From Sulfurimonas gotlandica GD1 (lineage in GTDB: Bacteria; Campylobacterota; Campylobacteria; Campylobacterales; Sulfurimonadaceae), in assembly GCF_000242915.1 (NCBI RefSeq), contig NZ_AFRZ01000001.1:186001-250000 (forward strand): a DNA stretch of 64,000 nt, in the 5' to 3' direction. The notes under the pieces were generated by a model that saw nothing but the letters and a program-made list of their open reading frames with translations, was not told the DNA's origin and ran no database searches. Position numbers and translations under genes: made by a program. Numbering within the stretch: the stretch's first letter is position 1; each line of letters opens with the position of its first letter. This document shows, piece after piece, positions 17,059-27,064 of this stretch.

Positions 17059-18287
17059 GTTCAAAACAGCCCTATTCTCATCTAAAAAACCGAACTAGAA
17101 TTTAAATTCTGTGAGACTTATTTTAAGCATGCAAGAAGCCATTAACTATGACATAGGTGAGGCGTAGTATTGTTTTTATGTATATACGCCCAAAAATAGC
17201 CTTAAAATTACTCTTATAGCATTTTAAATCTTCCGAAGACCCCTGATTATTTATAATAAAGGCTTTTTTATCATTACGATTTAAATAAACCGCTATTATT
17301 TTTTTATGCTAAACCTTAAGAATAATTGGTAAAAAATATATGCTTTCCATGAAATTTTCTTATTTCCGTTTTTTGGCAGTTTCCGAAAAGGCCCTATTTG
17401 GACCCATTTGTGTACCCAGTAAAATCGAAAATCGACCTTAGCAGGTATCTTACTCTTTTGATAACTCTTTTTGAACTAATCTTTGATTAGCTTTTGTATT
17501 CTTTGCTTGAGCTCATTAGATAACACATTTGTACTCTTTGATTATTATAAATACTATAATAGGGATTTCACGTTTTACAAGCTCTAATCTGCACTATTTA
17601 AGAATCATATTTTTTCTAAACTCTCCTTATTTTTCTTCCAATAATCATCAAATTTTATCACTTTTTATTTTCTTCGTAGAAGTAGCAAATAATCTGAAAT
17701 AACGAACTAAAATTTAACACTAATTTACTGTCTCTATGTCTACTAAAAGCACTCTACTAAATAATAAATTTTGAGGTGCTTTTGCTACATAATTTAATTG
17801 TATTTTTAGAATCTAAAAACATTAAATTAGTAAAAAAACAACTTTCTAACTCCCTTAATATTCTCTAATCTAGCACATAGAAAACTAAAACATCCACTAC
17901 ATAATCCATCATTATTTCATGTATTTTTCACAATTACATTTACCGAAAATCGCTTAAATTGTTTTTCTTTTTTATCTATTTCACTCTAAAAAATAGTTGC
18001 TAAATCGTTAATTTCACTTTCTAAAATATCAGTAAATACCTCATTTTAAATTAATAAAAACAATGGTTTATCAATTTTATTTGACCCATTATTACTATAA
18101 ATATCATGTCCAATATTCAGAATATGTGATCTTTTTTAAACAGCTTTTTTGCAATAAACAACTATCTAATAATCAATTTATTTGATTATTTCAGTTACTC
18201 AAAATCATAAAAAAAGAGTTTAATACCTTATGATTTTTGATAAATTATGCACTTTAGAAAACTCATTTTCAGAAACTTTGCTGCAGT
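17059..18287. other. 1.2-kb AT-rich stretch without a supported gene
   Basis: No frame with a credible start, ribosome site or family pattern is seen on either strand. A run on the minus strand around 17307-17520 is open apart from one TAG and has mildly coding-like composition, so it may be decayed coding sequence. The whole stretch looks like island debris. Confidence 0.5.
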
Positions 18288-18491
18288 TTATGTTGTATAA
18301 ATATAGAAATAAATAGAAGCTGTTTGAGCGAATATAACAATAGCAAACTTGAGTAAAAATGATAATTTCTTAACTTTATGTCTAAACATTATTGCATATG
18401 ACGGAGTATCCGGACACTGTTGTCGTTTCAGTTCGGACAGTTTAAGAAGAGATATTTTCTGTAACAACATTTTAGCATAAGTGTCCGGATG

Positions 18492-19250
18492 CTACTCTAG
18501 GATTTCCTTATTTTCTATCGTAGATTTCATTTTTCGCATAGATGGTCCGCTTAATTCTACCCTGTGAGAAGAGTGAACAATCCTATCTAAAATTGCGTCA
18601 GCAATAGTGTTGTTGTTAAGATAGTTGTACCACTCGCTAACTGGAAGTTGCGAAGTGATAATCGTAGAGTTAATCTCAGTTCTATCTTCTATGATTTCAA
18701 ACAGATTCGTAGCGTCATCTTCAACTATTGGCGCGACTCCAAAGTCATCAAGAATCAGAAGCTGAAATCTTGAATATTTTTTTAGTAAATTTGTATATGT
18801 CCCATCTATTCTTGATATTCGTATCTCCTCAAGCAAGGTGGGTGTTCTTATATAATATGCTCTGTATCCATCAATAATTGCGCGATTAGCCATTGCTTGA
18901 GCAATGTAACTTTTACCTGTTCCTGTCTTGCCAGTAATGATGACATTTTGCTTAGCATGTATAAAATTTAATGCAGCAAGCGAATGTATCTGCGTCTTAT
19001 TTATTTTTCTTCTTGGAGAGAAATCTATAGCATCAATAGCCGCTTGCTTGTCTTTTATTTTTGAAAGTCTAAATGCCATCGTAATGCGCTTATTTCTGAG
19101 GAATATATCCTGAGCATCAAGAAGTTGATAAAGTCTATCTTCGAAACTTAGCGTGTTGTAGTTAACATCTTCTATCTGATGCATATATGCATCTTTAAAA
19201 CCTTTGTAGCTTAACTCAGCAAGTTTATTTATTATTATTGTGTGATCCAT
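18492..19250 (-). CDS. istB: IS21-family helper ATPase IstB
   Basis: The 252-residue AAA+ protein has Walker A GKTGTGKSY and Walker B LLILDDFGVAP, followed by the IstB pattern around ITSQLPVSEWYNYL and the ending DRIVHSSHRVELSGPSMR. It is the ATP-dependent target selector that delivers DNA to IstA. The frame is open further upstream to 19373, but the ATG at 19250 is preferred: it has AAAGGAATAACACA ahead and starts 17 bp after the istA stop. It ends about 100 bp inside the left IS end. Confidence 0.9.
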   Translation of the reverse strand: MDHTIIINKLAELSYKGFKDAYMHQIEDVNYNTLSFEDRLYQLLDAQDIFLRNKRITMAFRLSKIKDKQAAIDAIDFSPRRKINKTQIHSLAALNFIHAKQNVIITGKTGTGKSYIAQAMANRAIIDGYRAYYIRTPTLLEEIRISRIDGTYTNLLKKYSRFQLLILDDFGVAPIVEDDATNLFEIIEDRTEINSTIITSQLPVSEWYNYLNNNTIADAILDRIVHSSHRVELSGPSMRKMKSTIENKEILE

Positions 19251-19266
19251 TGTGTTATTCCTTTGT

Positions 19267-20823
19267 TTATTTGTATTCATCCGCACCGCGGATATTAGTG
19301 TGTGTATCAAAGAGTGATTGTTTAGGAGTATTTGTGTTATTGGCACTTCTTGCAAGATAGAGTTTTTTATCAAGTATAGACTTGATAGACTTTGTTGTAA
19401 TAGTTCTCATTTTTGTTGCGTACATAAGTGCTAGTTCCAACTCTGTGTTGCCGTAGAGTTTTGCCAATGAGAGCACAGCAGATATTTTTCTGTATGCTTG
19501 AGGATTGTGTTGAACTTCGTCAAACGCGTCTTCTACAAACACACTTGAATATTCTCCAATGTTTTTAGCCCATGAACGAAGTCTATCTGGATTCATCTTT
19601 TCATTTATATATTGATGATCATTTGGCATATGTTCATGGAGTGTAGATGTTTCGCCAACTCTTCGTAGTCTTGGATGTGTAGCTATGAGTTTGTGCTTAT
19701 GGTAAACATATACACTCTGAGTTGAGTATCTTATTTCAACCTCTTCTTTGATGTATTTAAATGGAACTGAGTAGTTACACATTTGAAGTGTAATATGATA
19801 GTCCTGATTGACACGAGCAATTTTAAATTGCTTATAAACATAGCTATTCATTGGTAGTGGGTTAAGGTATGGCTTATCAATCTCTTCAAACAGCTCAGTA
19901 CGGCTTTTTTGCAGATGTTTTATAATTTTAGTGTTGTATCTATCCAAGAGGGAAGCAATAGCATCATTTAATTCATCTACACTAAAGAATTTGTGATGAC
20001 GAAATCTTGCTAATATATACCGCTGTATCGCTTGAACACCTTGTTCTGCTTTAGGCTTGTCTTTAGGTTTCCTTGGTCTTGCTGGTTCTACTGCAATTGA
20101 ATAGTGTCTATTTAAGTCTGCATAACTTTCATTTACAACAATTCCATTTTTATTGTTGGAGATGATGGCTGATTTGAGGTTGTCTGGTACAACAACCCTT
20201 GGTACTCCAGCAAAAAAGCTATAACACATTACATGAGAATAAATAAAATCCTCTTGTGTTTGACTTGGAGTTGCATGTACAAATGTATATCCACTAGCAC
20301 CTAACACTGCTACAAATATCTGAGCTTTTTCAACTTCACCAGTTCTTTGATTATAAATTGGCATAGTAAGACCACTGTAATCTACAAAGACCTTTTCTCC
20401 TGCGAGATGTGTTTGACGCATGGAGGGATTGAGCGCTTGTTTAAATCTGCTGTAGTATAAACGAAACTGTGTATATTCATATCCATCTGGATTGTCTCTT
20501 TTATACTCTTCCCAGAGAAGTTGGAGTGTCACCTTAGTTTTTTTGCGGAGTTTCATCTCTTTATGGAGATAGTTCATGTCGGGCATTGCTCTACGAGAGA
20601 CTACAACAGAGGAGTGTTCAGGAAATAATTTTAGTCTTAGTGAGTCATCATCTAAAATATTGATTTGCTCAATCTTTAGACCAGAATGTTTAAATCGTTT
20701 GATGTAATCAGATATTGTACTTTTAGCTACATTAGTAGCACCTTGTATTCTCCGCAGCGACAAATTCATAACACTATGAAGTTGCAGTACATCACGAACT
20801 TGTTTCATCGATATAATCCTCAT
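19267..20823 (-). CDS. istA: IS21-family transposase IstA
   Basis: The 518-residue product has an N-terminal helix-turn-helix (MNLSLRRIQGATNVAKSTIS), then the DDE integrase core: AGEKVFVDYSGLTMP (first D), VVPDNLKSAI (second D), and the third acidic residue in the DLNRHYSIAVEPARPRKPKD segment region. A beta-barrel C-terminal part follows. This is the transposase that cuts and joins the IS ends. It appears complete and undamaged, so the element may still move. Confidence 0.9.
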   Translation of the reverse strand: MRIISMKQVRDVLQLHSVMNLSLRRIQGATNVAKSTISDYIKRFKHSGLKIEQINILDDDSLRLKLFPEHSSVVVSRRAMPDMNYLHKEMKLRKKTKVTLQLLWEEYKRDNPDGYEYTQFRLYYSRFKQALNPSMRQTHLAGEKVFVDYSGLTMPIYNQRTGEVEKAQIFVAVLGASGYTFVHATPSQTQEDFIYSHVMCYSFFAGVPRVVVPDNLKSAIISNNKNGIVVNESYADLNRHYSIAVEPARPRKPKDKPKAEQGVQAIQRYILARFRHHKFFSVDELNDAIASLLDRYNTKIIKHLQKSRTELFEEIDKPYLNPLPMNSYVYKQFKIARVNQDYHITLQMCNYSVPFKYIKEEVEIRYSTQSVYVYHKHKLIATHPRLRRVGETSTLHEHMPNDHQYINEKMNPDRLRSWAKNIGEYSSVFVEDAFDEVQHNPQAYRKISAVLSLAKLYGNTELELALMYATKMRTITTKSIKSILDKKLYLARSANNTNTPKQSLFDTHTNIRGADEYK

Positions 20824-21210
20824 TCAACACCCTTGTAAAGTAATTTACAATTAGTGTATTTAAATTTAGAAAATATCTCTTTCTTAAATATTATTTAGAT
20901 GCCGTTTTTTAACCTAAAGTGTCCGAATCATTTCCGGCATCACTGTCCGATTTAAAACGGCATTAGTGTCCGAACTGAATCGGCATTGGTGTCCGATTTG
21001 CTCCGTTTTTTGCAAACATTATCATGGCTATAACTGAACCAATTGTTCCACCAAAGAAAGATGAGAGTAAGAGTTTAAACTCAGATATTCTTGAAATTTT
21101 TCTGGTATTCTTTAGTGCTAAGAACCTGTCATATGTGTACAAAACAAATGAAAAAAATGTAATAAATATAAGATATATCTGTATATATGTCAGACTAAAT
21201 GGTAGATCAA

Positions 21211-21936
21211 TCATTGAATAAATGGATTTACATTACCCTGTATTTTAGCAATTCTCTTATTTCTTTCTATCTCCCATTCATTCGCTGGATACTGTTTGTT
21301 CCAAGAATTATACTTCTTCAGTTCTTGTTTTGATAGTTTCATCTTGTATCGTTTATTGAAATAAAGGTAGTCTCTAGCTATCACACCTCTAATCTCTTCT
21401 CTAACTCTAGCTCTCTTTTGTTTAAATGATACATTGAATTGACACTCGCCATATTGCTTTGGTTGTGCTAGTTCAAAGTCAAATCTAAAGTTCTTTCTAT
21501 CAGCATTAAGTTCACCTACAGCTGGAAATAGATTGTGCATATCAGCTTGCATTATTTTGTACTTCTTATTAACATTTTCGCAGCATTCACGCCCTTTATA
21601 AGCTTTGCCATTCTTCTTAACACACTTACTATTACCTTCTCTCCAACAGGAGAATTGACGACCAAAGTTCTCAGCAGGTATTAGATGTTCCCACTCTATA
21701 CGTCTGGCTCTTTGATTTACTTTACCTTTTTTAGTTCTTTCATTACGAGGTTTATAACCACATGATTTTCTATTAATCATGTTCTTTTTATCTTTATAGT
21801 TGTACTTACAATCACAATAGATAGTAGTTTGATGGTCTCTATATATCTTACGAAGTTCTTTTTTTGATTTAGAAAATGATTCATTGGCTGAGAAAAGTAG
21901 TGTAGTTAGTAGTATTATGGATAGAAGTAGTTTCAT
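21211..21936 (-). CDS. periplasmic or secreted endonuclease I (EndA/Dns-type)
   Basis: The 241-residue product has a signal peptide (residues 1-17) and the endonuclease I pattern: RIEWEHLIPAENFGRQFSCW with the catalytic His, DMHNLFPAVGELNADRKNF with the metal-binding Asn region, and several Cys pairs expected to form disulfides. These enzymes cut double-stranded DNA in the periplasm or outside the cell. The closing segment (KELKKYNSWNKQYPANEWE, then NKRIAKIQGNVNPFI) is also family-typical. It is the first gene of an operon with the disrupted DUF1294 gene and diverges from a serine protease gene 61 bp away. It could destroy incoming DNA, which would suit a defence island, though EndA also occurs elsewhere. 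Confidence 0.88.
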   Translation of the reverse strand: MKLLLSIILLTTLLFSANESFSKSKKELRKIYRDHQTTIYCDCKYNYKDKKNMINRKSCGYKPRNERTKKGKVNQRARRIEWEHLIPAENFGRQFSCWREGNSKCVKKNGKAYKGRECCENVNKKYKIMQADMHNLFPAVGELNADRKNFRFDFELAQPKQYGECQFNVSFKQKRARVREEIRGVIARDYLYFNKRYKMKLSKQELKKYNSWNKQYPANEWEIERNKRIAKIQGNVNPFIQ

Positions 21937-21997
21937 CTTATTCCTTAGTATCTTTATTCGATATACTACATTATTCTATTTTAAATATGGTTGTAAA

Positions 21998-22798
21998 ATG
22001 AATATATTATTTAAAGCTCTCTTATTGTTAGTATTGCTAAACTTATCTTTAACAGCGAATAGTCTTGAATCTAACAAGAGCAAGGTACTGCAAGTTAAAG
22101 TTATAAGCATTGCAGATGAAGAAGCATATGGTAGTGCTGTAATAGTCTCTAATAATGGCGACTTAGTTACTGCTTATCATGTAATAAATAATGCTAAAAA
22201 TGTAGAAGTTATTGATGCCTCTGGTAAAAGTCATTCAGCGATAATTGGTAAAGTATCAGTAGAAGATGATTTAGCATACTTACATATAAAAGACTTTACT
22301 CAAGCTCCTGCAAAGCTAGATAATAACACCTCTTGGTCTGAAGATATTTATAGTTTGTCAGGGGAAGGTCTATTATTAAAAGGTATTGTTTCTAAGAAAA
22401 ACAAGAACTCAATTATCTTAAATTATAAAGTACCACACGGTAACTCCGGTGGAGGTGTGTTTAATGGAGATGGGAAGCTAATTGCAATCGTCTCAAGAAC
22501 AAGTATTAATGAAGGTATTACATATGCAACTACCGTTGATAAGCTTAATGAAGTAACTGAAGATTTTAAATACCAAAAGGTAGTTGATTTGAAATCCAAT
22601 AATTACGATTATTCTTATTGCTCAACAAAAAAGACTATTAATACTTGGACTAACCTTGCAAAATCTGATGATATAAAAATGCATACACTACATGCTATCT
22701 TTTTAGGCCTATGTGAAAAAGTAAAAAGGAAAGATATGACTACGGAAGAAGCAGACTATGTATTTTTTCAAAATAGAAAAAGATTATTTAACTTTTAA
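21998..22798 (+). CDS. periplasmic trypsin-like serine protease
   Basis: The 266-residue product begins MNILFKALLLLVLLNLSLTA, a signal peptide. The open frame continues upstream, but this ATG is preferred because it begins the signal sequence. The catalytic triad of HtrA-like S1 proteases is visible: His in VTAYHVINNA, Asp in VEDDLAYLHI, and Ser in PHGNSGGGVFNGDGKL. No PDZ domain follows; about 65 residues with two Cys (DYSYCSTKK, GLCEKVK) make the tail. Divergent from the EndA-type gene. It may act in quality control or in processing a neighbour; nothing specific is visible. Confidence 0.8.
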   Translation: MNILFKALLLLVLLNLSLTANSLESNKSKVLQVKVISIADEEAYGSAVIVSNNGDLVTAYHVINNAKNVEVIDASGKSHSAIIGKVSVEDDLAYLHIKDFTQAPAKLDNNTSWSEDIYSLSGEGLLLKGIVSKKNKNSIILNYKVPHGNSGGGVFNGDGKLIAIVSRTSINEGITYATTVDKLNEVTEDFKYQKVVDLKSNNYDYSYCSTKKTINTWTNLAKSDDIKMHTLHAIFLGLCEKVKRKDMTTEEADYVFFQNRKRLFNF

Positions 22799-23046
22799 TA
22801 TAATGATATTACTTCACAAAACTCTGAACGGTCTCGCTTTAAATATATAATTTAAAAGCTCACTTTTTTTGTTCCATAATCCCTTAGGGTTTGTGGAACT
22901 TTGCAGTTTTTACTTTTTGAACACTTTGTGGAACACCTAAAGCTCTTAACACCTTATTATGTTCCAAATATAAGAATAATATGCTCACTACAGCTTTGAT
23001 TTTTTATGAATTATAGCTACTATAATAAAAACAATTAGGATAGCCT
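22799..23046. other. intergenic segment with an imperfect hairpin
   Basis: An inverted repeat at 22871-22899 (GTTCCA...CCCTTAGGG...TGGAAC) has internal mismatches. It may end the protease transcript. AGGATAGCCT at the right edge is the ribosome site for the next gene. No other feature seen. Confidence 0.4.
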
Positions 23047-26000
23047 GTGTCTAATCAAAAAACCTTCCGCCTTTTCATCTCCTCCACCTTCAACGACTTT
23101 AGACGAGAACGAGAAGTACTACAAACTAGAGTCTTTCCAGAGATAAAAAAGTATGCATCTACAAAAGGATACACCTTTCAACCTATTGATCTAAGATGGG
23201 GTGTATCTAACGAAGCACAACTGGATCAAAAGACACTAGAACTGTGTCTTTCAGAAGTACGTACCTGTAAATCTTATCCTCATCCAAACTTTCTTATCAT
23301 GGCTGGAGATAGATATGGATGGGTACCCCTTCTTTATTCCATAGAAGAAAAAGAGTTTGATACTCTTTTGGAACTCATCCCTAAAGATGAACAAACTAAA
23401 CTTGTAGAGTGGTACAAACTTGATCTAAATCAAATCCCAGCCTCTTACATACTTAAAGAGCGTATAGGTAAATATGAAGCCTATGAAGAGTGGGAAGAAG
23501 TTGAGACTAGCTTACGTGCTATCTTACAAAAAGCAGTCCACAGTTCAGACATAAATGAAGAAGAGAAGAATAAGTACTTTCAATCAGCAACAGAGTCAGA
23601 AGTCATAGAAGGGATCCTTCCTTACTTCAAGAAAACAAAACACCAAGAGAACCTAGAAGATGACACCGATCATATATTTGGGTTCTTTAGAGATATAGAT
23701 AAAAGCACACAGATAGAAGATAAGTTCATTACCGATGATTATGATAAAGCTCAAAAATTTAAAGATCAGGTTGGAGAAATCTTATTTGATAAGAATAAAC
23801 TCAAAGTCAATACAACTCAAAGATCAAAAGACAAGTTGGATGAAAACTATTTAGATATATTTGGAGAAAATATATTGAGTTTTTTAAAAAAACAATTAGA
23901 TGAACAAAAAAGTTTTGAGGACAATAATAATGCAACCGAACTAGAAATTGAACAAGAAGAACAAAACCTTTTTTTAGTGCGCAAACTTCATAGTTTTGTA
24001 GAAACAGAAAAATTAAAAGAGACTTTACAAAGTATAAAGTCTTATATTTTAGATAATAATAAATCATCTGCTTTAGTAATATTTGGTTCATCAGGGAGAG
24101 GGAAATCATCTTTAATGGCAAAAGCCATATCTGATGCAAATACTTTCTCTAAAAGAAAAATTGCATTTAGATTCGTTGGTGCTACACCTTATTCAAGTAC
24201 ATCCAAAGATATTTTAACCTCAATTTTCCAAGAATTCGGGATATCAATAGATGCCCAAGAAAAAAGCTTTGAGCAATTTAGCGAACTTATTAATAAAAAG
24301 ATAATGAAACTAGATAAAGAAGTTATTGTATTTATTGATGCAGTTGATCAACTTGAACATGATGATAATTTTTTATGGCTTCCTGAGATTATGCCTGCAA
24401 ATGTAAAGATTATTATTTCAACATTGAACGATGAGCACTATAAGAAAGATACAAAATATTTTAATACATTGCAGAATAAAACTGATCAAATAATCGAGAT
24501 CCCAGTTTTTGATGAACCTCTTAAACTAATTAAAAATCTATTGCAATTAGAGCATAGAACGTTACAAACTAAACAAGAAGAATATTTTCTACAGCAATTT
24601 GAAACTGCCAACTCTCCATTATATGTAACAGTTGCTGCCCAAGAATTAAAACATTGGAAAAGCTCTAATCTTTTAGATGATGATTCCAATGGCAATAAAA
24701 AAGTACAGGCATTAAAGGCTACAAATAGAGGAATCATAGAAGAGTTCTTGGATAACTTGGTTTTACTGTTTCATCATAATGAAGAATTTGTATATAAAGT
24801 ATTAGGTTATCTTTATGCATCTAGGGATGGACTAAGTGAGAGTGAACTACTTCAATTGCTCTCATCAAATAGAGAGTTTGTAGAAAGAATGTCTCCTGAG
24901 ACTTTTTATAAAAATATTACTAAAGAGCTTCCATTGGTTTACTGGAGTAGATTATACAGTCAATTAAGATTTTTCTTATCACAAAAAACACAAGATAATG
25001 AAGAGTTAAAGTACTTTTTTCATAGAGAATTTGAAGATGTTATTAAAGCACTTCCGATGCAAAAACAAGAGCATGAAGATATAATAGGATCATCACAAAG
25101 ATTAATAGAACAATATCAAAATGAAAATTTCACTCATAATAGATTTGGTAAGCTTTATTCTATACTCATTACACAGTATGATCTAAGATATAAAGATAAA
25201 AAGAGAAAGAAAGACTATGCACAGTTCATATCTTTTTTATCTAATGAAACGTGGATTGATGTTTATTTAGATCATTTAACTAATACAGGTGAAACAGAGT
25301 ATCTCCATAATAGAATGTTTAAAGCAATTGCATCTCAGGAGAGCTATTTAGAGACTATAAAAATTCTAAATGACAATAAGCCTATAAAATATCTTGAAAA
25401 GTACAATAAAGGGTTAAAAGATCTTGCAACTACATATAAATATCAAAATCGTCAAGATGAAGCCTTGAAGCTTGAAGAAGTGTCTATTGAGATCAGTAAA
25501 CAACAATATGAACAAGAGCCGTTAAAATATGCTCTCAGCTACTGTGAAACACTTTTAAACTTAGCAAGATCACATTACAATCAAAATCGTTTAGAAAAAG
25601 CTGTTAAACTAGAAGAGATAGCTTTGAATGTATGTAAAAAGAATTATGAGGAAATAGATCCTGATAAATGGGCTTATACATACACAAGAGCCTTGCTAAA
25701 TCTTGCCAGAACATTTTATAACTTTAATAGACTCAAAGAGGGTATACCTTTATTGGAAGATGCTTTGGTGGTTAGAAAAAAATATTTTGAAAAGGATCCT
25801 TCATCTTGGGTTGGATTTTATACTATTGCACTTAATGATCTAGCATTTTCATATAAAGATCAAAGTAAACAGATTGATGCTATCCCTTTAGAGGAAGAAG
25901 CTTTAAAAATAAGAAGAGAACTCTATAAGAAAACTCCAAGCCGTTGGCCAAAAGACTACACAAGATCACTTAATAATCTATCTGCAACTTATAAATATCA

Positions 26001-26691
26001 AAGATTATATGATAAAGCCATAGAACTCGAAGAAGAGTCTCATAGTATAATGAAAGGCTTATATGAAGAAAATCCTCAACGATGGGGGAAAGACTATACA
26101 ATTACACTTGATAATCTAGGTACATCTTATAGAGATAAAAATAGATTAGATGAGTCTATAGAGTTGTTAACAGAGTCATTGGATATTTCCAGTAGATTAT
26201 TAAATGAGGATTTTTATAGATGGGTTGAATATTATACAAGAGCATTAACTAGTTTAGCTCTCTCTTTTAAATTGAAGAATCAAACAGAAGAAGCTTTATC
26301 TATGGAGATAGAAGCTTATGAAGTTACTCAAAAGCTTTTTAATGAAAACCCTGATAGATGGCAAAGGGATTATGCAAGGACATTAAATAATCTAGCATTG
26401 ACATATAAGAAGATTGATAAATTAGATAATGCATTAAACTTGGAAGAAGTTTCACTCGATATGAGTAGATCTTATTTTGAAGATGATCCAAATAGATGGG
26501 TAGATATATATACCAATGCACTTGAAGGGTTAGCTGACTCACTTTTTAGAAAAAATGAATTCACAAAAGCATCTGAATTACAAAAAGAGTTAGTGACTAT
26601 TACAAAAAGTAAATTTAAAAACAATCCTGCCCACTGGGAAATAATATATAACAAAGCAGTTGAAATATATCAAAAAAATTTAAAACAATAA
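23047..26691 (+). CDS. DUF4062 - STAND/NACHT-like NTPase - TPR protein
   Basis: The 1214-residue product starts with DUF4062: TFRLFISSTFNDFRRERE, DLRWGVSNEAQ and MAGDRYGWVPL. After a 130-residue linker comes a P-loop NTPase: Walker A IFGSSGRGKSSLMAK (about 345), Walker B VIVFIDAVDQLEHD (about 428), and a winged-helix-like part. From about 785 to the end there are some eight TPR-type repeats of 50-54 residues with a recurring W-x3-YT-x-AL-x-NLA-x2-Y core. STAND proteins hold a ligand through their repeats and then oligomerise; many are phage sensors. The layout resembles nephrocystin-3-like proteins. The start is GTG with AGGA upstream. It heads a co-directional three-gene locus. The effector activity of DUF4062 is not established. 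Confidence 0.85.
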   Translation: MSNQKTFRLFISSTFNDFRREREVLQTRVFPEIKKYASTKGYTFQPIDLRWGVSNEAQLDQKTLELCLSEVRTCKSYPHPNFLIMAGDRYGWVPLLYSIEEKEFDTLLELIPKDEQTKLVEWYKLDLNQIPASYILKERIGKYEAYEEWEEVETSLRAILQKAVHSSDINEEEKNKYFQSATESEVIEGILPYFKKTKHQENLEDDTDHIFGFFRDIDKSTQIEDKFITDDYDKAQKFKDQVGEILFDKNKLKVNTTQRSKDKLDENYLDIFGENILSFLKKQLDEQKSFEDNNNATELEIEQEEQNLFLVRKLHSFVETEKLKETLQSIKSYILDNNKSSALVIFGSSGRGKSSLMAKAISDANTFSKRKIAFRFVGATPYSSTSKDILTSIFQEFGISIDAQEKSFEQFSELINKKIMKLDKEVIVFIDAVDQLEHDDNFLWLPEIMPANVKIIISTLNDEHYKKDTKYFNTLQNKTDQIIEIPVFDEPLKLIKNLLQLEHRTLQTKQEEYFLQQFETANSPLYVTVAAQELKHWKSSNLLDDDSNGNKKVQALKATNRGIIEEFLDNLVLLFHHNEEFVYKVLGYLYASRDGLSESELLQLLSSNREFVERMSPETFYKNITKELPLVYWSRLYSQLRFFLSQKTQDNEELKYFFHREFEDVIKALPMQKQEHEDIIGSSQRLIEQYQNENFTHNRFGKLYSILITQYDLRYKDKKRKKDYAQFISFLSNETWIDVYLDHLTNTGETEYLHNRMFKAIASQESYLETIKILNDNKPIKYLEKYNKGLKDLATTYKYQNRQDEALKLEEVSIEISKQQYEQEPLKYALSYCETLLNLARSHYNQNRLEKAVKLEEIALNVCKKNYEEIDPDKWAYTYTRALLNLARTFYNFNRLKEGIPLLEDALVVRKKYFEKDPSSWVGFYTIALNDLAFSYKDQSKQIDAIPLEEEALKIRRELYKKTPSRWPKDYTRSLNNLSATYKYQRLYDKAIELEEESHSIMKGLYEENPQRWGKDYTITLDNLGTSYRDKNRLDESIELLTESLDISSRLLNEDFYRWVEYYTRALTSLALSFKLKNQTEEALSMEIEAYEVTQKLFNENPDRWQRDYARTLNNLALTYKKIDKLDNALNLEEVSLDMSRSYFEDDPNRWVDIYTNALEGLADSLFRKNEFTKASELQKELVTITKSKFKNNPAHWEIIYNKAVEIYQKNLKQ

Positions 26692-26710
26692 TTTTAAGGA
26701 AAACCAAAAA

Positions 26711-26773
26711 ATGAAAAATGAAACTTTCAGACTATTCACAAGATCAACATTTACTGACTTTGAGCCACGTTAA
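26711..26773 (+). pseudogene. fossil start of a third DUF4062 gene
   Basis: After a ribosome site (AAGGAAAACCAAAAA), an ATG opens MKNETFRLFTRSTFTDFEPR and then stops. This matches the first 20 residues of the neighbours, TFRLFISSTFNDFRRE and FRVFISSTFDDFSIER. The rest of the gene is gone. It sits exactly where a further paralogue would begin, so the locus once had, or exchanged, a third NTPase. Confidence 0.75.
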
Positions 26774-27064
26774 TCCTATATCTAAAATTGATTATCGACC
26801 GTTATCTTTAATCCATGATTTATACAATTTATAAGCCAAACATCAATATGGCATGTCTTCAATATAGAGTTTAGATGAACGTATAATAATTGAATACATA
26901 AGTTTATCAACTTGTAGTATTTGGGATAGTTTAATTAATATCCAACAAAACATAGTAGAATAAGCACAACAAAACTAAAAGTCATAACCTGTCACAATTA
27001 TGTAAGATACTACATCAGATATTTATTAAGGGTTAACATTGAAAATAAAACTAAGGAAAATAAC
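26774..27064 (+). other. non-coding debris before the channel gene
   Basis: No frame of note. It probably contains the scrambled remains of the lost DUF4062 paralogue. At 27026-27036 an 11-base sequence TTAAGGGTTAA occurs whose exact reverse complement lies just after the channel gene at 29059-29069. Confidence 0.4.

Larger units (their letters stand above)
18393..21014 (-). mobile_element. complete IS21-family insertion sequence
   Basis: The element is 2622 bp with imperfect inverted ends: TGCATATGACGGAG on the left and TGCAAAAAACGGAG on the right (reverse strand). Behind the ends come repeated TGTCCGA/TCGGACA boxes, the multiple transposase sites typical of IS21. It carries istA and istB in the usual order. 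It is flanked by an 8-bp direct target duplication, AACATTAT, at 18385-18392 and 21015-21022. It sits inside a DUF1294 gene. Intact ends, intact genes and perfect duplication point to a recent insertion. Confidence 0.92.
18288..21214 (-). pseudogene. DUF1294 membrane protein gene split by IS21
   Basis: The N-terminal part (21214 down to 21015) codes for two membrane segments and ends GTIGSVIAMIMF. The C-terminal part (18392 down to 18288) resumes RHKVKKLSFLLKFAIVIF and ends YIYTT. Removing the IS and one 8-bp duplication restores one 98-residue frame with the join IMF-RHK, and FRHKxxKxSF is typical of DUF1294 proteins. The start ATGA overlaps the stop of the endonuclease gene by 4 bp, so the two formed an operon. 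Function of DUF1294 is unknown. The gene is inactivated here. Confidence 0.9.

Noticed and set aside
17307..17520. Minus-strand coding-like run in the gene-free stretch
   Set aside because: Contains a TAG, has no start and no recognisable family; noted only as possible decay.
19251..19373. Longer IstB start overlapping istA
   Set aside because: The ATG at 19250 has a proper ribosome site and normal IstB beginning; the extension is istA sequence in another frame.
20963..21014. Last residues of the 83-codon frame at 20963-21214
   Set aside because: They are read from the IS21 end; the native gene continues on the other side of the IS.
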